DNA of 64,000 nucleotides from assembly GCA_020633975.1 (NCBI GenBank), contig JACKCR010000007.1:124001-188000 (forward strand), in the 5' to 3' direction. Shown here piece by piece: positions 9,506 to 18,382 of this stretch. Numbering within the stretch: the stretch's first letter is position 1; each line of letters opens with the position of its first letter. The translations under genes were made by a program, and so were the position numbers. Source of the DNA: Candidatus Eiseniibacteriota bacterium (GTDB taxonomy: Bacteria > Eisenbacteria > RBG-16-71-46 > CAIMUX01). The notes below the pieces were generated by a model that had not been told where the DNA came from, made no database searches, and saw nothing but the letters and a program-made list of their open reading frames with translations.

Positions 9506-9964
9506 CTATCTCCTTTCGAGTCGCACGTAGCCTTGGGCACCGGGCAGGGTGCCGAATCCCGGCAAGTACCCCTCTTCCACGGCAGCGAGATCCAGGTCCG
9601 GGCGGTCGACGACACCAACCGCCTGGCTGAGCCTGTCCTCGCGCACGAGCACCACGGCCAAGACGAGGGACGCAACTGCCAACACGGCTCCCGCCACCCA
9701 AGGCAGCTTCCGAGCGCCCGCGTGCGGTTGGGCACGCAGCCTTTCCGCATGTGCGAGCAGCGCCGTCTCCGTCCGATCGACCCACTCCGGAGACGGCTGC
9801 TCCCCGGCCAGGCGGTCGGCGAGGCGGTCGGCCGCACGGTCAGCTAGGCGGTCAGCCACACGGCCGGCGAAACCGTCAGCCGCGCGGTCGAGCTCGCCTC
9901 CTCTCCCCGCCGCCCAAGAAAGCTCGTCCCGCGCGTCGGGATGGTCATCACCTCGATCTCTCAT
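9506..9964 (-). CDS. Predicted membrane anti-sigma factor
   Basis: This 152-residue protein begins with a charged cytoplasmic region of about 85 residues, has one membrane helix (LPWVAGAVLAVASLVLAVVLV) and ends with a periplasmic tail of about 45 residues. The cytoplasmic part contains an amphipathic (A)DRLADRAADRLADRL repeat encoded by 12-bp tandem units (9810-9869). No zinc-binding HxxxCxxC motif is present. Topology and position right after an ECF sigma gene, with an ATGA start/stop overlap (9961-9964), indicate an anti-sigma factor; sequence similarity alone would not prove it. Confidence 0.7.
   Translation of the reverse strand: MRDRGDDHPDARDELSWAAGRGGELDRAADGFAGRVADRLADRAADRLADRLAGEQPSPEWVDRTETALLAHAERLRAQPHAGARKLPWVAGAVLAVASLVLAVVLVREDRLSQAVGVVDRPDLDLAAVEEGYLPGFGTLPGAQGYVRLERR
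9810..9869. repeat. 12-bp in-frame tandem repeat in the anti-sigma gene
   Basis: Five imperfect 12-bp units (AGGCGGTCGGCG, AGGCGGTCGGCC, GCACGGTCAGCT, AGGCGGTCAGCC, ACACGGCCGGCG) encode a four-residue ADRL-like repeat on the minus strand. The reading frame is kept, so copy number could change the length of the amphipathic segment. Confidence 0.8.
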
Positions 9965-10617
9965 CTCTTGCCTCTCTCTGCCTCGGAGGGCAGCCGCTCC
10001 TCCACCTGGTCGAACGCCGCCCTGAGCTTCTCGCGGAGTCGATGGACGTGACTCTTCACCGTTCCCTCCGGCAACGCCATCGCTCCCGCGACGTCGCCCA
10101 GGGACCACCCTTCGACGAATCGAAGATGGAAAACCTGCTGCTCGACCGGACGCAGCTGCTCGATCGCGTCTCGCAGTCGCCCCAGCTCTTCGTCCCACTG
10201 CAGGAGCTCATCCGGCGCCGGTCGCATCGCGAAGGATGGGGCTCGAGCAGAGTGGCGCGCGCCGGAGGAATCCGAACCGCGGAATGAAATCGTGCTCCGG
10301 CCTCGGTCCGAAGAGCCGACGGTTTCGTCGTCCAGTTGGATCCAACGTGCAACGTCTCGCCGGTTCTCTCGGACCACGTTTCGCGCGATCCCGAGGAGGT
10401 ATGCCGGAAGACTCGCGGACGTCCCTCGAAACTGCGGAGCCGTGTCGACCAAACGGAAGAAGGCGCGCGCCGTGAGTTCTTCCGCCTCGTCACGAGAACG
10501 GCACACGCTTCGGATGAAACGGAAGACCATCCCGTGGTGGGCGCGGAACAGCGCGCGAATGGACTCTGGGTCGCGGGAACGGATCCCATCCGCGAGATCT
10601 TCGATGCGTCGCGCCAC
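9961..10617 (-). CDS. ECF-type RNA polymerase sigma factor
   Basis: This 218-residue protein has region 2 (LFRAHHGMVFRFIRSVCRSRDEAEELTARAFFRL, about residues 24-57) and region 4 (LRPVEQQVFHLRFVEGWSLGDVAGAMALPEGTVKSHVHRLREKLR, about 150-194). The linker between them is unusually long (about 90 residues) and rich in Ser/Arg. The GTG at 10617 follows AAGGAG by five bases. It should direct transcription of a small regulon, probably including its own operon with the anti-sigma and exported protein downstream. No ECF-type AAC/CGTC promoter could be assigned confidently upstream. Confidence 0.92.
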   Translation of the reverse strand: MARRIEDLADGIRSRDPESIRALFRAHHGMVFRFIRSVCRSRDEAEELTARAFFRLVDTAPQFRGTSASLPAYLLGIARNVVRENRRDVARWIQLDDETVGSSDRGRSTISFRGSDSSGARHSARAPSFAMRPAPDELLQWDEELGRLRDAIEQLRPVEQQVFHLRFVEGWSLGDVAGAMALPEGTVKSHVHRLREKLRAAFDQVEERLPSEAERGKR

Positions 10618-10765
10618 GGCATCTCCTTCTCGAGAAGGAAGGGCACGGGGACGGCGGAAGGTTGCGGGCGAAGAGGAACAGCGGGCAAAAAACAGCGACG
10701 TCAGAAGATGTGGTAGAAGCTGCCTGATTGTCAGCCGGGCCACATCCTCTGACGCGCACTACGGG

Positions 10766-10781
10766 TTCGGCTCGCGCCGAA
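10766..10781. terminator. Possible hairpin between the DUF3798 gene and the sigma operon
   Basis: The palindrome TTCGGC-tcgc-GCCGAA lies 16 bp beyond the stop codon of the minus-strand lipoprotein gene. In the minus-strand RNA the loop is GCGA, a GNRA-type tetraloop. No T-run follows, so termination is uncertain. Confidence 0.35.
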
Positions 10782-10797
10782 AACTGTGTCGCGGGAT

Positions 10798-12030
10798 CTA
10801 GAAGATCACGCTGTCGATGAGGAACATATAGTAATTCGGTTTGCCTTCAAAGGGGAGGACGGTAACTGACGCGTCTGCAGCCTTTTGCAGTTCTGCCTGT
10901 ACGGTCGCCTGGTCCGTGATCCCAGCAGTGCCGTTCACGACGGCGATCGCGTGTTCGGTAAGCGCATCGATCGCCACCATGCCGACGGAGACGGGCCACG
11001 CGCCCATCCGACCCGAATTCCCTGCCGCGTCGACCTTGGCGTGGATCGCCTCACGGATCTTCCCCATGTCTCCGGCGTCCTCGTCCGAGATCGCAATTCC
11101 GAGCGCTCCCGGATAGCCGTGAGTGGGAGACGGGCAGCACTGCTCCGGCATGATCGCGTGGTTGTCGACCGTGGACCGGATGAGCGGCTCCTGCATCCCG
11201 CAGTTCGTGGAGAAGAACGCGGTGTCGTTGCCATACTTCTCGATCTCGCGCGGCACGTCTTCCAGGATGAACTTCTGCGCACCCGGAAGACCCTGATCCC
11301 CGGTCGGGTCCGGTGCGTTCGCGAAGACGAACTGCATTCCGAGCTTCGTGCACTCGTCTTCCATGATCTTGGCCCGACGCGAGATCATCTCCTGGCTCAT
11401 GTGGCGAGGAAACGAGTAGTGCACGAACGTCTTCGCGCCCATGTCGTGGGCGAGGCGGACGATCGTCTCCCCACGCTTGAGCTGGTCCGGCATGATGCAG
11501 AGGTCCGCGTACTCCGCGATCTGATGCGGATCTTCGTGCGGCTCGTAGACGAGGAACTTCACGTCCGGCCGGAACTCGCGCACGCGCTTGATCGCGGCCA
11601 TGGTTCCCGGAACGCCCTGCGCGACGACGATCGCCTTGACGTTCTTGTCACCCGCGAGGTTCAGGATCTGCGAGATCATCGCCTCCTGCTCCGTCATGAA
11701 GTTGTCCGGGTAGGTGACGTGACGGATCTGCTTGCTGCCGTATCGGCGGATCACCGCCTCGGCGCCGCGGTACTCGTCTTCTCCCTGGGAGACCGTGCCC
11801 GTCATGATGCCGACCTTGAAGCCGAGATCCTTGCCTGACGTACCGAAGTCCGCGGCGGACGTGCCTTCGGCACCCCCGGCCGCTCCGCCGGAGTCACTGT
11901 CCCCCGAACCCGAACAGGCGGTGAGGGAAACGGCAACGACCGCAGCGAGAGCGGCCGCCTTCAGCGCGCTTACCAGGGACGCGCCGGACCGACCCGTCGA
12001 TCTCCCGACTCCGTGTGTGAACGGCTTCAT
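10798..12030 (-). CDS. DUF3798-like periplasmic binding lipoprotein
   Basis: This is a 410-residue lipoprotein: the signal peptide ends in the lipobox LTAC (about residue 39), followed by a Gly/Ser/Asp-rich linker. The body has a periplasmic-binding-protein type alpha/beta arrangement with FKVGIMTGTVSQGEDEYRGAE, AIVVAQGVPGTMAAIKRVRE and FVHYSFPRHMSQEMISRRA, which resembles the DUF3798 family related to BMP-type binding proteins. It lies downstream of an ABC ATPase and two permeases on the same strand, after a 177-bp gap, and is presumably their binding protein. BMP-type systems usually encode this component first. GGAGGAAGAAG precedes the ATG. Ligand unknown. Confidence 0.8.
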   Translation of the reverse strand: MKPFTHGVGRSTGRSGASLVSALKAAALAAVVAVSLTACSGSGDSDSGGAAGGAEGTSAADFGTSGKDLGFKVGIMTGTVSQGEDEYRGAEAVIRRYGSKQIRHVTYPDNFMTEQEAMISQILNLAGDKNVKAIVVAQGVPGTMAAIKRVREFRPDVKFLVYEPHEDPHQIAEYADLCIMPDQLKRGETIVRLAHDMGAKTFVHYSFPRHMSQEMISRRAKIMEDECTKLGMQFVFANAPDPTGDQGLPGAQKFILEDVPREIEKYGNDTAFFSTNCGMQEPLIRSTVDNHAIMPEQCCPSPTHGYPGALGIAISDEDAGDMGKIREAIHAKVDAAGNSGRMGAWPVSVGMVAIDALTEHAIAVVNGTAGITDQATVQAELQKAADASVTVLPFEGKPNYYMFLIDSVIF

Positions 12031-12207
12031 CTTCTTCCTCCGTTGGCGATGGGATCTGGCCCCGCTATCGGCCCAGATCCTACACCGATCGGAGCACTGA
12101 CGTCGCGCGGGACTCTCGGCGGAGCCCGGGCAGGCGAGAGAGCGCTGGCGGGAACCATGCGTCGGTCGCGTCGCACTGCGCCGATGCGGGCGGTCCTGGA
12201 GCCTCGA

Positions 12208-13281
12208 CTAGCCTCGGCGCGACTTCCAGGCGTGCAGAGCGAGCGTCACCCCGATGACGGCGTAGGCCACGAACTCGCGGAAGTACTCGCCGATCTGGAC
12301 CGCGCCGAACACCGCTTGTCCCGCGAGCGGAGCGACCACGAAGAGTGTGTGGAAGAGCAAGGTCCCGAGGATGGCGTGCCAGATCGTGGCGTGGGTCACG
12401 GTCGCGCCGCCCACGAGGATGGCCGCGATCGCGTACGGGCCCACCTGCTCGTGGCTGGAGTAGGTGTTCATCGTCCCCATTCCGGTGGACGTGAGCCAGA
12501 GGATCTGGCCGATCCCGCCCAGCACCGTCGAGATGAGGATCGCGCGCATCCGGACCCGGTCGACGCCGATCCCCGAGATTTCGGCGACGTGCATGTCTTG
12601 CCCGACCGTACGGAGCTGCTGGCCGGACCGTGTGCGGAGATACCAACGGAGGCCGAGACAGAGGAGCGCGATGAGAAGGAAGGTCGCAAGCGGGAATTGG
12701 ATCCGTCCTCCGAGGAAAGAGATGCGAAGCAGGTGGTCGAGCTTTCCCGCCGTACCGGCCAAGTCGATCGTGTTTGCGAGGCCGATACCGTCGTCGAGAA
12801 GGATCTTCTGGTTGTGGAGCGGGATGACGGGTCCCGTGAGGAGGAGGAAGATCATCTGGTACACGCCGTTCGCAAAGAAGGCGAGGATCATGCCGGTGAT
12901 CATCTCCTTCCCCTTCGCACGGTTGAGCAGCCTCCCGGTGAGTCCACCGAAGACGAGGCTGAGCGGGATGGAGAAGAGCATGGCCGCTCCGAGCGCACCG
13001 AGGCCGCTCCACCCTGCGTTCTCGACCAGGATCAACCCGACCTGACCGCACATCGCACCGATCACGATCCCGAAGTTGAGCCCCATTCCAGCCACGACCG
13101 GGACGATGAGCGAGAGGACGAGGAAGAGGTTCCGTCCGAGACGGGTGACGATGTCGCCCGCGAGGATCTCGAGTGCGATTGCGTCGCGCGCGGCCACGAT
13201 GCCTGCGATACAGAGCGCTGCGAACAGAAGCGGGACCAGGTTCTGCCCGAGAAGTCCACGTGCCGATGGTGCGCGTCGCAC
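12208..13281 (-). CDS. ABC transporter permease (BPD_transp_2, nucleoside/sugar type), second subunit
   Basis: This 357-residue membrane protein has about nine predicted helices. It contains the family loop RTVGQDMHVAEISGIGVDRVRMRAILISTVLGGIGQ, typical of Rbs/Mgl/NupQ permeases (PF02653). The GTG at 13281 is 2 nt after the stop of the preceding permease, with GAAGGAG eight bases upstream inside that gene. It forms the heterodimeric channel with the next gene upstream. The C-terminal helix ends in a short basic tail (HAWKSRRG). Confidence 0.88.
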   Translation of the reverse strand: MRRAPSARGLLGQNLVPLLFAALCIAGIVAARDAIALEILAGDIVTRLGRNLFLVLSLIVPVVAGMGLNFGIVIGAMCGQVGLILVENAGWSGLGALGAAMLFSIPLSLVFGGLTGRLLNRAKGKEMITGMILAFFANGVYQMIFLLLTGPVIPLHNQKILLDDGIGLANTIDLAGTAGKLDHLLRISFLGGRIQFPLATFLLIALLCLGLRWYLRTRSGQQLRTVGQDMHVAEISGIGVDRVRMRAILISTVLGGIGQILWLTSTGMGTMNTYSSHEQVGPYAIAAILVGGATVTHATIWHAILGTLLFHTLFVVAPLAGQAVFGAVQIGEYFREFVAYAVIGVTLALHAWKSRRG

Positions 13282-13283
13282 GA

Positions 13284-14381
13284 TCAGGACTCCTTCCGGG
13301 TGAGTGCGTACAGGATGATCCCGTTCGAGATGATGAGCCGGGCGATCTCGGGAACGTTGGCGAGAGCCTTCGCACCGCCGTGCTGGGCGATGAGGTCGTT
13401 GACCAGAGGCAGCGAGGTCGTGAGCACGCTCTGGAAGAGGAACGTTCCGATCAGGACGTGCGAGATCTTCGCGTTCCGAACCGACGCCCCACCGATGAGG
13501 AGCGCCGCCACGGTGGGAAAGGCCATGAGGAGCGGCGCCTTGTAGAGCTGGACGAAACCGTAGGACTGACTGAAGACGACGATCCCGATCGCGGCGAGCG
13601 CCGTGGAGAGGACGACTCCGAGCGAACGCATGCTCCGGACATCGATACCGCTGGCGGCGGCGAAGCGCGGGTTCGCTCCCGCAGCAGCGAGGGCGGCACC
13701 GATCCGCGTCCGGAAGAAGAGCCAGAGCACTGCACAGGCGAGGACCCAGAGCACGAGCACACCGGTTGGGAAGAACCCGTTCCCGAACGTGAAGGAGCCG
13801 AAGCGGTCGAGTAGATGCTGGAAGTAGCCATCCAAGACCAAGGTGTTCCTCAGCCCCACTCCACCGAGCGGCCAGATCAGCTCCGGGTTCTTGGCCGGGA
13901 AGAGCAACCAGAGGATCGACGCACCGGCTACGGAGCCGAAGCCCACGTAGATCCCGACCATCATCTCCTGTCCCTTCACCGCCTCGAGGAGCCGCGAGTA
14001 GAGCCAACCGGCGATCATTCCGAGCAGCGCGCCCAACACCATGGCCGACACGAGAAGACCGAACTGGAGCCCCATCCCGTAGGCCTGCCCGAGTTCGAGT
14101 GGCATGGTCCTGCCGGCGAGGTCCATCACGGTGACCATCCCGATCAGGCCGCAGACCATTCCGAGCGGTAGGCCGAAGTTGAGCCCGACGCCGGCACGCA
14201 CCGCCGGCACGAGAGCGAGCACGAGGATTCCGTTCATCCCGGTGCGGACGAGACAGTCCGAAATGAGGATGGTCATGTCGAGAGAGCTAGCGGTTGCGCT
14301 CAGCACCCAGAGCCCGAGGAGGAACGCTGCGAGGACGGTACGCGTGAGGCCGAGCCGCTTGAGGAGTGCGAGTGCGTTCAC
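13284..14381 (-). CDS. ABC transporter permease (BPD_transp_2, nucleoside/sugar type), first subunit
   Basis: This 365-residue protein has about ten predicted helices and the family loop AAAGANPRFAAASGIDVRSMRSLGVVLSTALAAIG before a conserved helix pair. The start GTG at 14381 overlaps the ATPase stop as GTGA, so translation is coupled. Together with the second permease it matches the two-permease arrangement of NupPQ or BMP-dependent nucleoside importers, rather than single-permease ribose systems. Confidence 0.88.
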   Translation of the reverse strand: MNALALLKRLGLTRTVLAAFLLGLWVLSATASSLDMTILISDCLVRTGMNGILVLALVPAVRAGVGLNFGLPLGMVCGLIGMVTVMDLAGRTMPLELGQAYGMGLQFGLLVSAMVLGALLGMIAGWLYSRLLEAVKGQEMMVGIYVGFGSVAGASILWLLFPAKNPELIWPLGGVGLRNTLVLDGYFQHLLDRFGSFTFGNGFFPTGVLVLWVLACAVLWLFFRTRIGAALAAAGANPRFAAASGIDVRSMRSLGVVLSTALAAIGIVVFSQSYGFVQLYKAPLLMAFPTVAALLIGGASVRNAKISHVLIGTFLFQSVLTTSLPLVNDLIAQHGGAKALANVPEIARLIISNGIILYALTRKES

Positions 14382-16054
14382 GAACCCTCCCCGGGATCGC
14401 GGCGACCAACCGCGTCGCCATCGAGCCTTGCCGACACGGAATCTTGCGGCACGGCGTCGCCACCTCGCCCCGCGGCCGTTCCGCCCGCGAAGAGCAGCCC
14501 GAACTCGACATCGGGAGCATCCGGCGGAAGGATGCCCTGGATCCGACCCTCGCTCACGACCGCGATCCGGTCAGAGACCTGACGGAGTTCGGCCAGCTCA
14601 CTCGACGTGAGCACGATCGTGGTGCCACGCTCGCGGTTCACTTGGACCAAGAGCTGAAGCACACGATCCTTCGCGCCGACATCGACTCCACGCGTCGGTT
14701 CGGAGACGAAGAGAAGCGATGGTTCGAGTGTGAACGCGCGGGCGAGACACACCTTTTGCTGGTTCCCGCCGGAGAGCCTGCGAACGGCCTGGGTCGGCCC
14801 CTGACAACGGATGTCGAACTCCTCGATCATCCGCTCTGCATGAGCCCGGATGGCGGACTTGTCCAGGAGAGCGAACGGTCCGCTTCCTTTGAGAAACCTG
14901 CCCTGCACGTGTGCGGCCGTCCCGGCGATGTTCGTCTCGATCGATTCGTCGAGAAGAAGCCCCACCTGTCTCCGGTCTTCGCTCACGAACGCGACGCTTC
15001 GTTTCAGCACGCCGAGTGTGTCGCCGAGCGGAAGCGGCGAACCGCTCGTCTCCACCGTTCCTGTCGCCGGAAAGAGACCGAGCACTCCGTTCGCGATCCC
15101 GAGCTTTCCCTGACCTGCCAGACCCGCGACGCCGAGGATTTCTCCTTCCTGAACGTCGAGGTCCACCCCGCGCACCTCCTCCCCGGGCATCTCGACCACG
15201 AGGTTCTGGAGGTGGAGCGCGACGCCGGGAGTCCGACCCTCGGGCCGAGGGGGAAGATTCCGTTCGGGAAGGGCACGCCCGATCATGAGCTCTGCGATCT
15301 TCTCGACCGTCGCATCCGCGCGATCCACGCGACCCGCCACCGCTCCGTCACGGAGCACGGTGATCCGGTCCGCCACCGCGAGCACCTCGTCGAGCCGGTG
15401 CGTGATGAACAGGATCGCGATACCTTGCCCAGCGAGAGCCTTCATCGTGGCGAGCAGTTCTTCCGCTTCGCTCTCGGTGAGCACCGCCGTCGGCTCGTCG
15501 AAGACGAGAAGCCGAGCGTTCTCCTTGTCGACTTCGCGCGCGATCTCCACGAACTGCATGTGTCCGACCGGAAGGCCGGCGACCGGACGCCATTCGTCGA
15601 GGGACATTCCGATCCGGTCGAGCGCTGCGCGCGACTCTTGCTTCATCCGCTTGAGGTCGAGGGACTCGAGTCCCCGTCCCCATGGACCGAGCACTCGACT
15701 CGCTACGTTCGGCTTGGATGGTTCGCGTGCGAGCTTGATGTTCTCGGCCACGGTGAAGCCGGGAAGGAGCATGAACTCTTGGTGCACCATGCCGACGCCG
15801 TGGGCCATTGCATCGGAAGGCGTCGCCGGAACGACCGGAGTGCCGCCTAGTTCGATCGTGCCCTCGAACCCGCCCGTCTCGTGGATCACCGGCATCCCGA
15901 AGAGGATGTTCATGAGCGTCGACTTGCCGGCGCCGTTCTCCCCCACGAGAGCATGGATCTCCCCCGCGCGAACCTCGAGGTCCACGCCTTGGAGCACCAC
16001 GTTCCCGTAGTAGGACTTTCTGATGCCACGCAAGACGAGTGCGGGATTGGACAT
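14378..16054 (-). CDS. ABC transporter ATP-binding protein with two ATPase domains (RbsA/NupO type)
   Basis: This is a 558-residue tandem ATPase. Domain 1 has Walker A GENGAGKST and Walker B LLVFDEPTAVLT, but its signature is degenerate (GLPVGHMQ). Domain 2 has a degenerate Walker A (GLAGQGKLG), an intact signature LSGGNQQK and Walker B LLFVSEPTRGVD. Reciprocal degeneracy like this is usual in sugar and nucleoside importers of this class. The C-terminus carries a 40-residue tail after the second domain. ATG at 16054 is chosen by alignment; the ribosome site is weak. It drives import with the two permeases and the DUF3798-like lipoprotein downstream. Confidence 0.92.
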   Translation of the reverse strand: MSNPALVLRGIRKSYYGNVVLQGVDLEVRAGEIHALVGENGAGKSTLMNILFGMPVIHETGGFEGTIELGGTPVVPATPSDAMAHGVGMVHQEFMLLPGFTVAENIKLAREPSKPNVASRVLGPWGRGLESLDLKRMKQESRAALDRIGMSLDEWRPVAGLPVGHMQFVEIAREVDKENARLLVFDEPTAVLTESEAEELLATMKALAGQGIAILFITHRLDEVLAVADRITVLRDGAVAGRVDRADATVEKIAELMIGRALPERNLPPRPEGRTPGVALHLQNLVVEMPGEEVRGVDLDVQEGEILGVAGLAGQGKLGIANGVLGLFPATGTVETSGSPLPLGDTLGVLKRSVAFVSEDRRQVGLLLDESIETNIAGTAAHVQGRFLKGSGPFALLDKSAIRAHAERMIEEFDIRCQGPTQAVRRLSGGNQQKVCLARAFTLEPSLLFVSEPTRGVDVGAKDRVLQLLVQVNRERGTTIVLTSSELAELRQVSDRIAVVSEGRIQGILPPDAPDVEFGLLFAGGTAAGRGGDAVPQDSVSARLDGDAVGRRDPGEGS

Positions 16055-16109
16055 GGGACGGAAGTATCCCCGCAGCCGACGTCGGGGTCCAGACAAGGAT
16101 TGCAGCGCG

Positions 16110-17006
16110 CTACGGCTTCGCGAGCGTCTCCATTCGGCCGAGTCGCTCGGCTTCGTTCTGCTTCATCCAGGGATCCTGCGAGAGCAGGTCGTACGCCTTC
16201 TGGAAATGGGTCGCGGCTTCGGTCTTCTGTCCGGTCGCGAGCAGGCACTCGCCGAGTTCTTCTTCGACGTAACCGTCGTCCTCGCCCGCGGCTTCGAGTT
16301 CGGAAGCGACTTCGTGCAGCACCATGAGAGCTTCCGGACACCGCTCCAGAGACCGGAGCGCGCGCGCCACGGTGTACTTCGCGATCCGGATCTGCTTCGG
16401 CCCGCTGTTCTCTTGACGCCAGGCCAGTCCCTTCTGGAACACCGCGAGGGCGTCTTCGAAGCGGCCTTGATCGTGTAGGGTCCATCCGTAGTTGTTGTAG
16501 AGCGGCCCGAGCCAACTCCGGGCCTCGGGATCGAGACTCGACTCCGCCATCTCGACGCCTCGTTCGAACCAGACGCGAGCCGCGTCACCGGACTCGACAA
16601 TCGCCATCATGTGCGCCGCGTCGATCGCCAGGTATTCGAGCTTCTCGGAGACCGCGATCTCGAACGCATCCGCGAAGGGGCCTCTCGCCGCCTCGGGCTT
16701 TCCGGACGAGTTCCATACGCGCCCGCGTTCGAGCCGAAGCCGCACCTCGACTTCGGACGCGGTCGTCGACACAGACGAGATCCCTGGGACGAGCTTCGTC
16801 TCGACCTCGTCCAGAATGGCGTGCGCCGCCTCGAACTTCCGCTGGAGACCGAGTGTGCGGGCGACTTGCGTCTCGAGAGCCAGCGCGCGCGCGATGTCTC
16901 CCTTCGACTCGGCACGCGCGGCTTCCTTGCGGAAGTTCTGTTCACTGGCGGCGATGTCCGACCAGTTCCAGAGCGACGAGATCGAAGGAACGGAATCCGG
17001 ATTCAA
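16110..17006 (-). CDS. TPR-repeat protein of unknown function
   Basis: This is a 298-residue helical protein with tetratricopeptide-like repeats, clearest at LYNNYGWTLHDQGRFEDALAVFQKGL and in the C-terminal LGECLLATGQKTEAATHFQKAYDLL. A TTG start at 17006 is preferred because AAGGAG lies six bases upstream. A longer reading from further upstream would add a hydrophobic, signal-like segment but has no ribosome site. It lies 55 bp upstream of the ABC ATPase on the same strand and could be its first operon gene. Role unknown; a protein-protein interaction scaffold is likely. Confidence 0.7.
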   Translation of the reverse strand: MNPDSVPSISSLWNWSDIAASEQNFRKEAARAESKGDIARALALETQVARTLGLQRKFEAAHAILDEVETKLVPGISSVSTTASEVEVRLRLERGRVWNSSGKPEAARGPFADAFEIAVSEKLEYLAIDAAHMMAIVESGDAARVWFERGVEMAESSLDPEARSWLGPLYNNYGWTLHDQGRFEDALAVFQKGLAWRQENSGPKQIRIAKYTVARALRSLERCPEALMVLHEVASELEAAGEDDGYVEEELGECLLATGQKTEAATHFQKAYDLLSQDPWMKQNEAERLGRMETLAKP

Positions 17007-17289
17007 GACGGTCTCCTTTGCGTGCGCGATCGACGCGCTCCAGGGTAGGAAAGGGACCCAGCCGAACAAGAAGCCGCAGGCGACGAGGCAGGCACAAACC
17101 GCCCACAAACCACTACTACATATGGACTTACAGCTTGAATAAGGGTACTCGAGCCAAGCCCTACGTCTCCCGCCGGTCTGAAGATGGCCGTTCACACGAT
17201 TCCTCTGGACGCCCCTGCTCCGGTACGACACGACCGTCACGAAAACCGTGACGGGTCACTCGTTCCAAGGTAGCACATACGCACGCGTC

Positions 17290-18261
17290 TCAACGCACGG
17301 TCAGGACGACCTTCCCGACGTTCTCGCGCCGCTCCAGGATCTCATGCGCCTCTGCAACCCGAGCCATCGGGAGCTCACGGTAGACGACGGGGCGAATCCG
17401 TCCAGCTTCGATCTCGGGCCAAACCCGCTCCCGTAAGCCTCGGATGATCCGGGCCTTGATATCGAGTGGGCGGCCGCGAAGCGTGCTCCCGATCAGCCGG
17501 AGTCCACGGACGAGAAGGCTCCGTAGATCGACCTCGCACTTGGGCCCTCCGAGCGTCGCGATCACGACCCACCGTCCACCGCGGGCGAGTCGACCGAACT
17601 GGTCTCCGAGATCGGCACCGCCGACACAATCGAGGACGACGTCCACCCCACCGCACTCCTCGACGGCCCGGTCGAACGCCGCTCCAACGTCGTCCTTCGT
17701 TCGGTCGAGGATCCAGTCGGCGCCGAGATCCCGAATGGCGTCTGCCTTCGCCCGGCTGCCGACGGTGGTGATGACGTGCGCACCGGCGAAGCGTCCAAGT
17801 TGCGTGGCCGCAATCCCGACCCCACTCGCTCCGGCGTGGACGAAGAGCGTCTCGCCCTCTGCGAGTTCCGCCTCCAGGAAGAGGTTGAGATAGGCGGTCG
17901 CGAACACCTCCGGAAGCGAGGCCGCCTCGGCGAGAGACAACCCGCCCGGAACGGGGAGGAGCAGGTCCTCGTGAACCGACACCCGCTCTGCGTAGCCGCC
18001 CCCGGCGAGCAGAGCGCAGACGGGGTCTCCCACCTGCCAACGGGATCCGGGTCCGACCTCCGCAACGCGACCGGACATCTCGAGCCCCATGTAGGGCGGC
18101 GCCCCGGGAGGCGGCGGGTACTTGCCGCGTCGCTGGAGTAGATCCGCTCGGTTGACCGCCGTCGCATGGATGTCGACGAGCACCTCCCCGTCTCCTCGGA
18201 CCGGGTCCGGCACCTCCTCCCAACCGAGTTCGTGGCCCGTTCCGACCGTAACTGCACGCAT
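17290..18261 (-). CDS. NAD(P)H quinone oxidoreductase, PIG3 (TP53I3) family
   Basis: This 323-residue zinc-independent medium-chain dehydrogenase has the PIG3 hallmark VNRADLLQRRGKYPPPPGAP, a GxGxxG-like dinucleotide site (HAGASGVGIAATQLGRFAGA) and a C-terminal EAHEILERRENVGKVVL. No zinc-ligand cysteines are present. It is expected to reduce quinones with NADPH. The ATG at 18261 has CGAAGGGAG upstream. It is a stand-alone gene, divergent from the secreted nuclease. Confidence 0.92.
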   Translation of the reverse strand: MRAVTVGTGHELGWEEVPDPVRGDGEVLVDIHATAVNRADLLQRRGKYPPPPGAPPYMGLEMSGRVAEVGPGSRWQVGDPVCALLAGGGYAERVSVHEDLLLPVPGGLSLAEAASLPEVFATAYLNLFLEAELAEGETLFVHAGASGVGIAATQLGRFAGAHVITTVGSRAKADAIRDLGADWILDRTKDDVGAAFDRAVEECGGVDVVLDCVGGADLGDQFGRLARGGRWVVIATLGGPKCEVDLRSLLVRGLRLIGSTLRGRPLDIKARIIRGLRERVWPEIEAGRIRPVVYRELPMARVAEAHEILERRENVGKVVLTVR

Positions 18262-18382
18262 TCACCTTCTCCCTTCGCGACCTAGAGGTGTTTCCGCAGC
18301 CTGCGAGTGCTCTCCTCGATTGACTCGTGCCCCGAGCGGGCCGCACTGTTCCCCTTTTCGCTCGGTCTGCTAGGAGGCTTCG

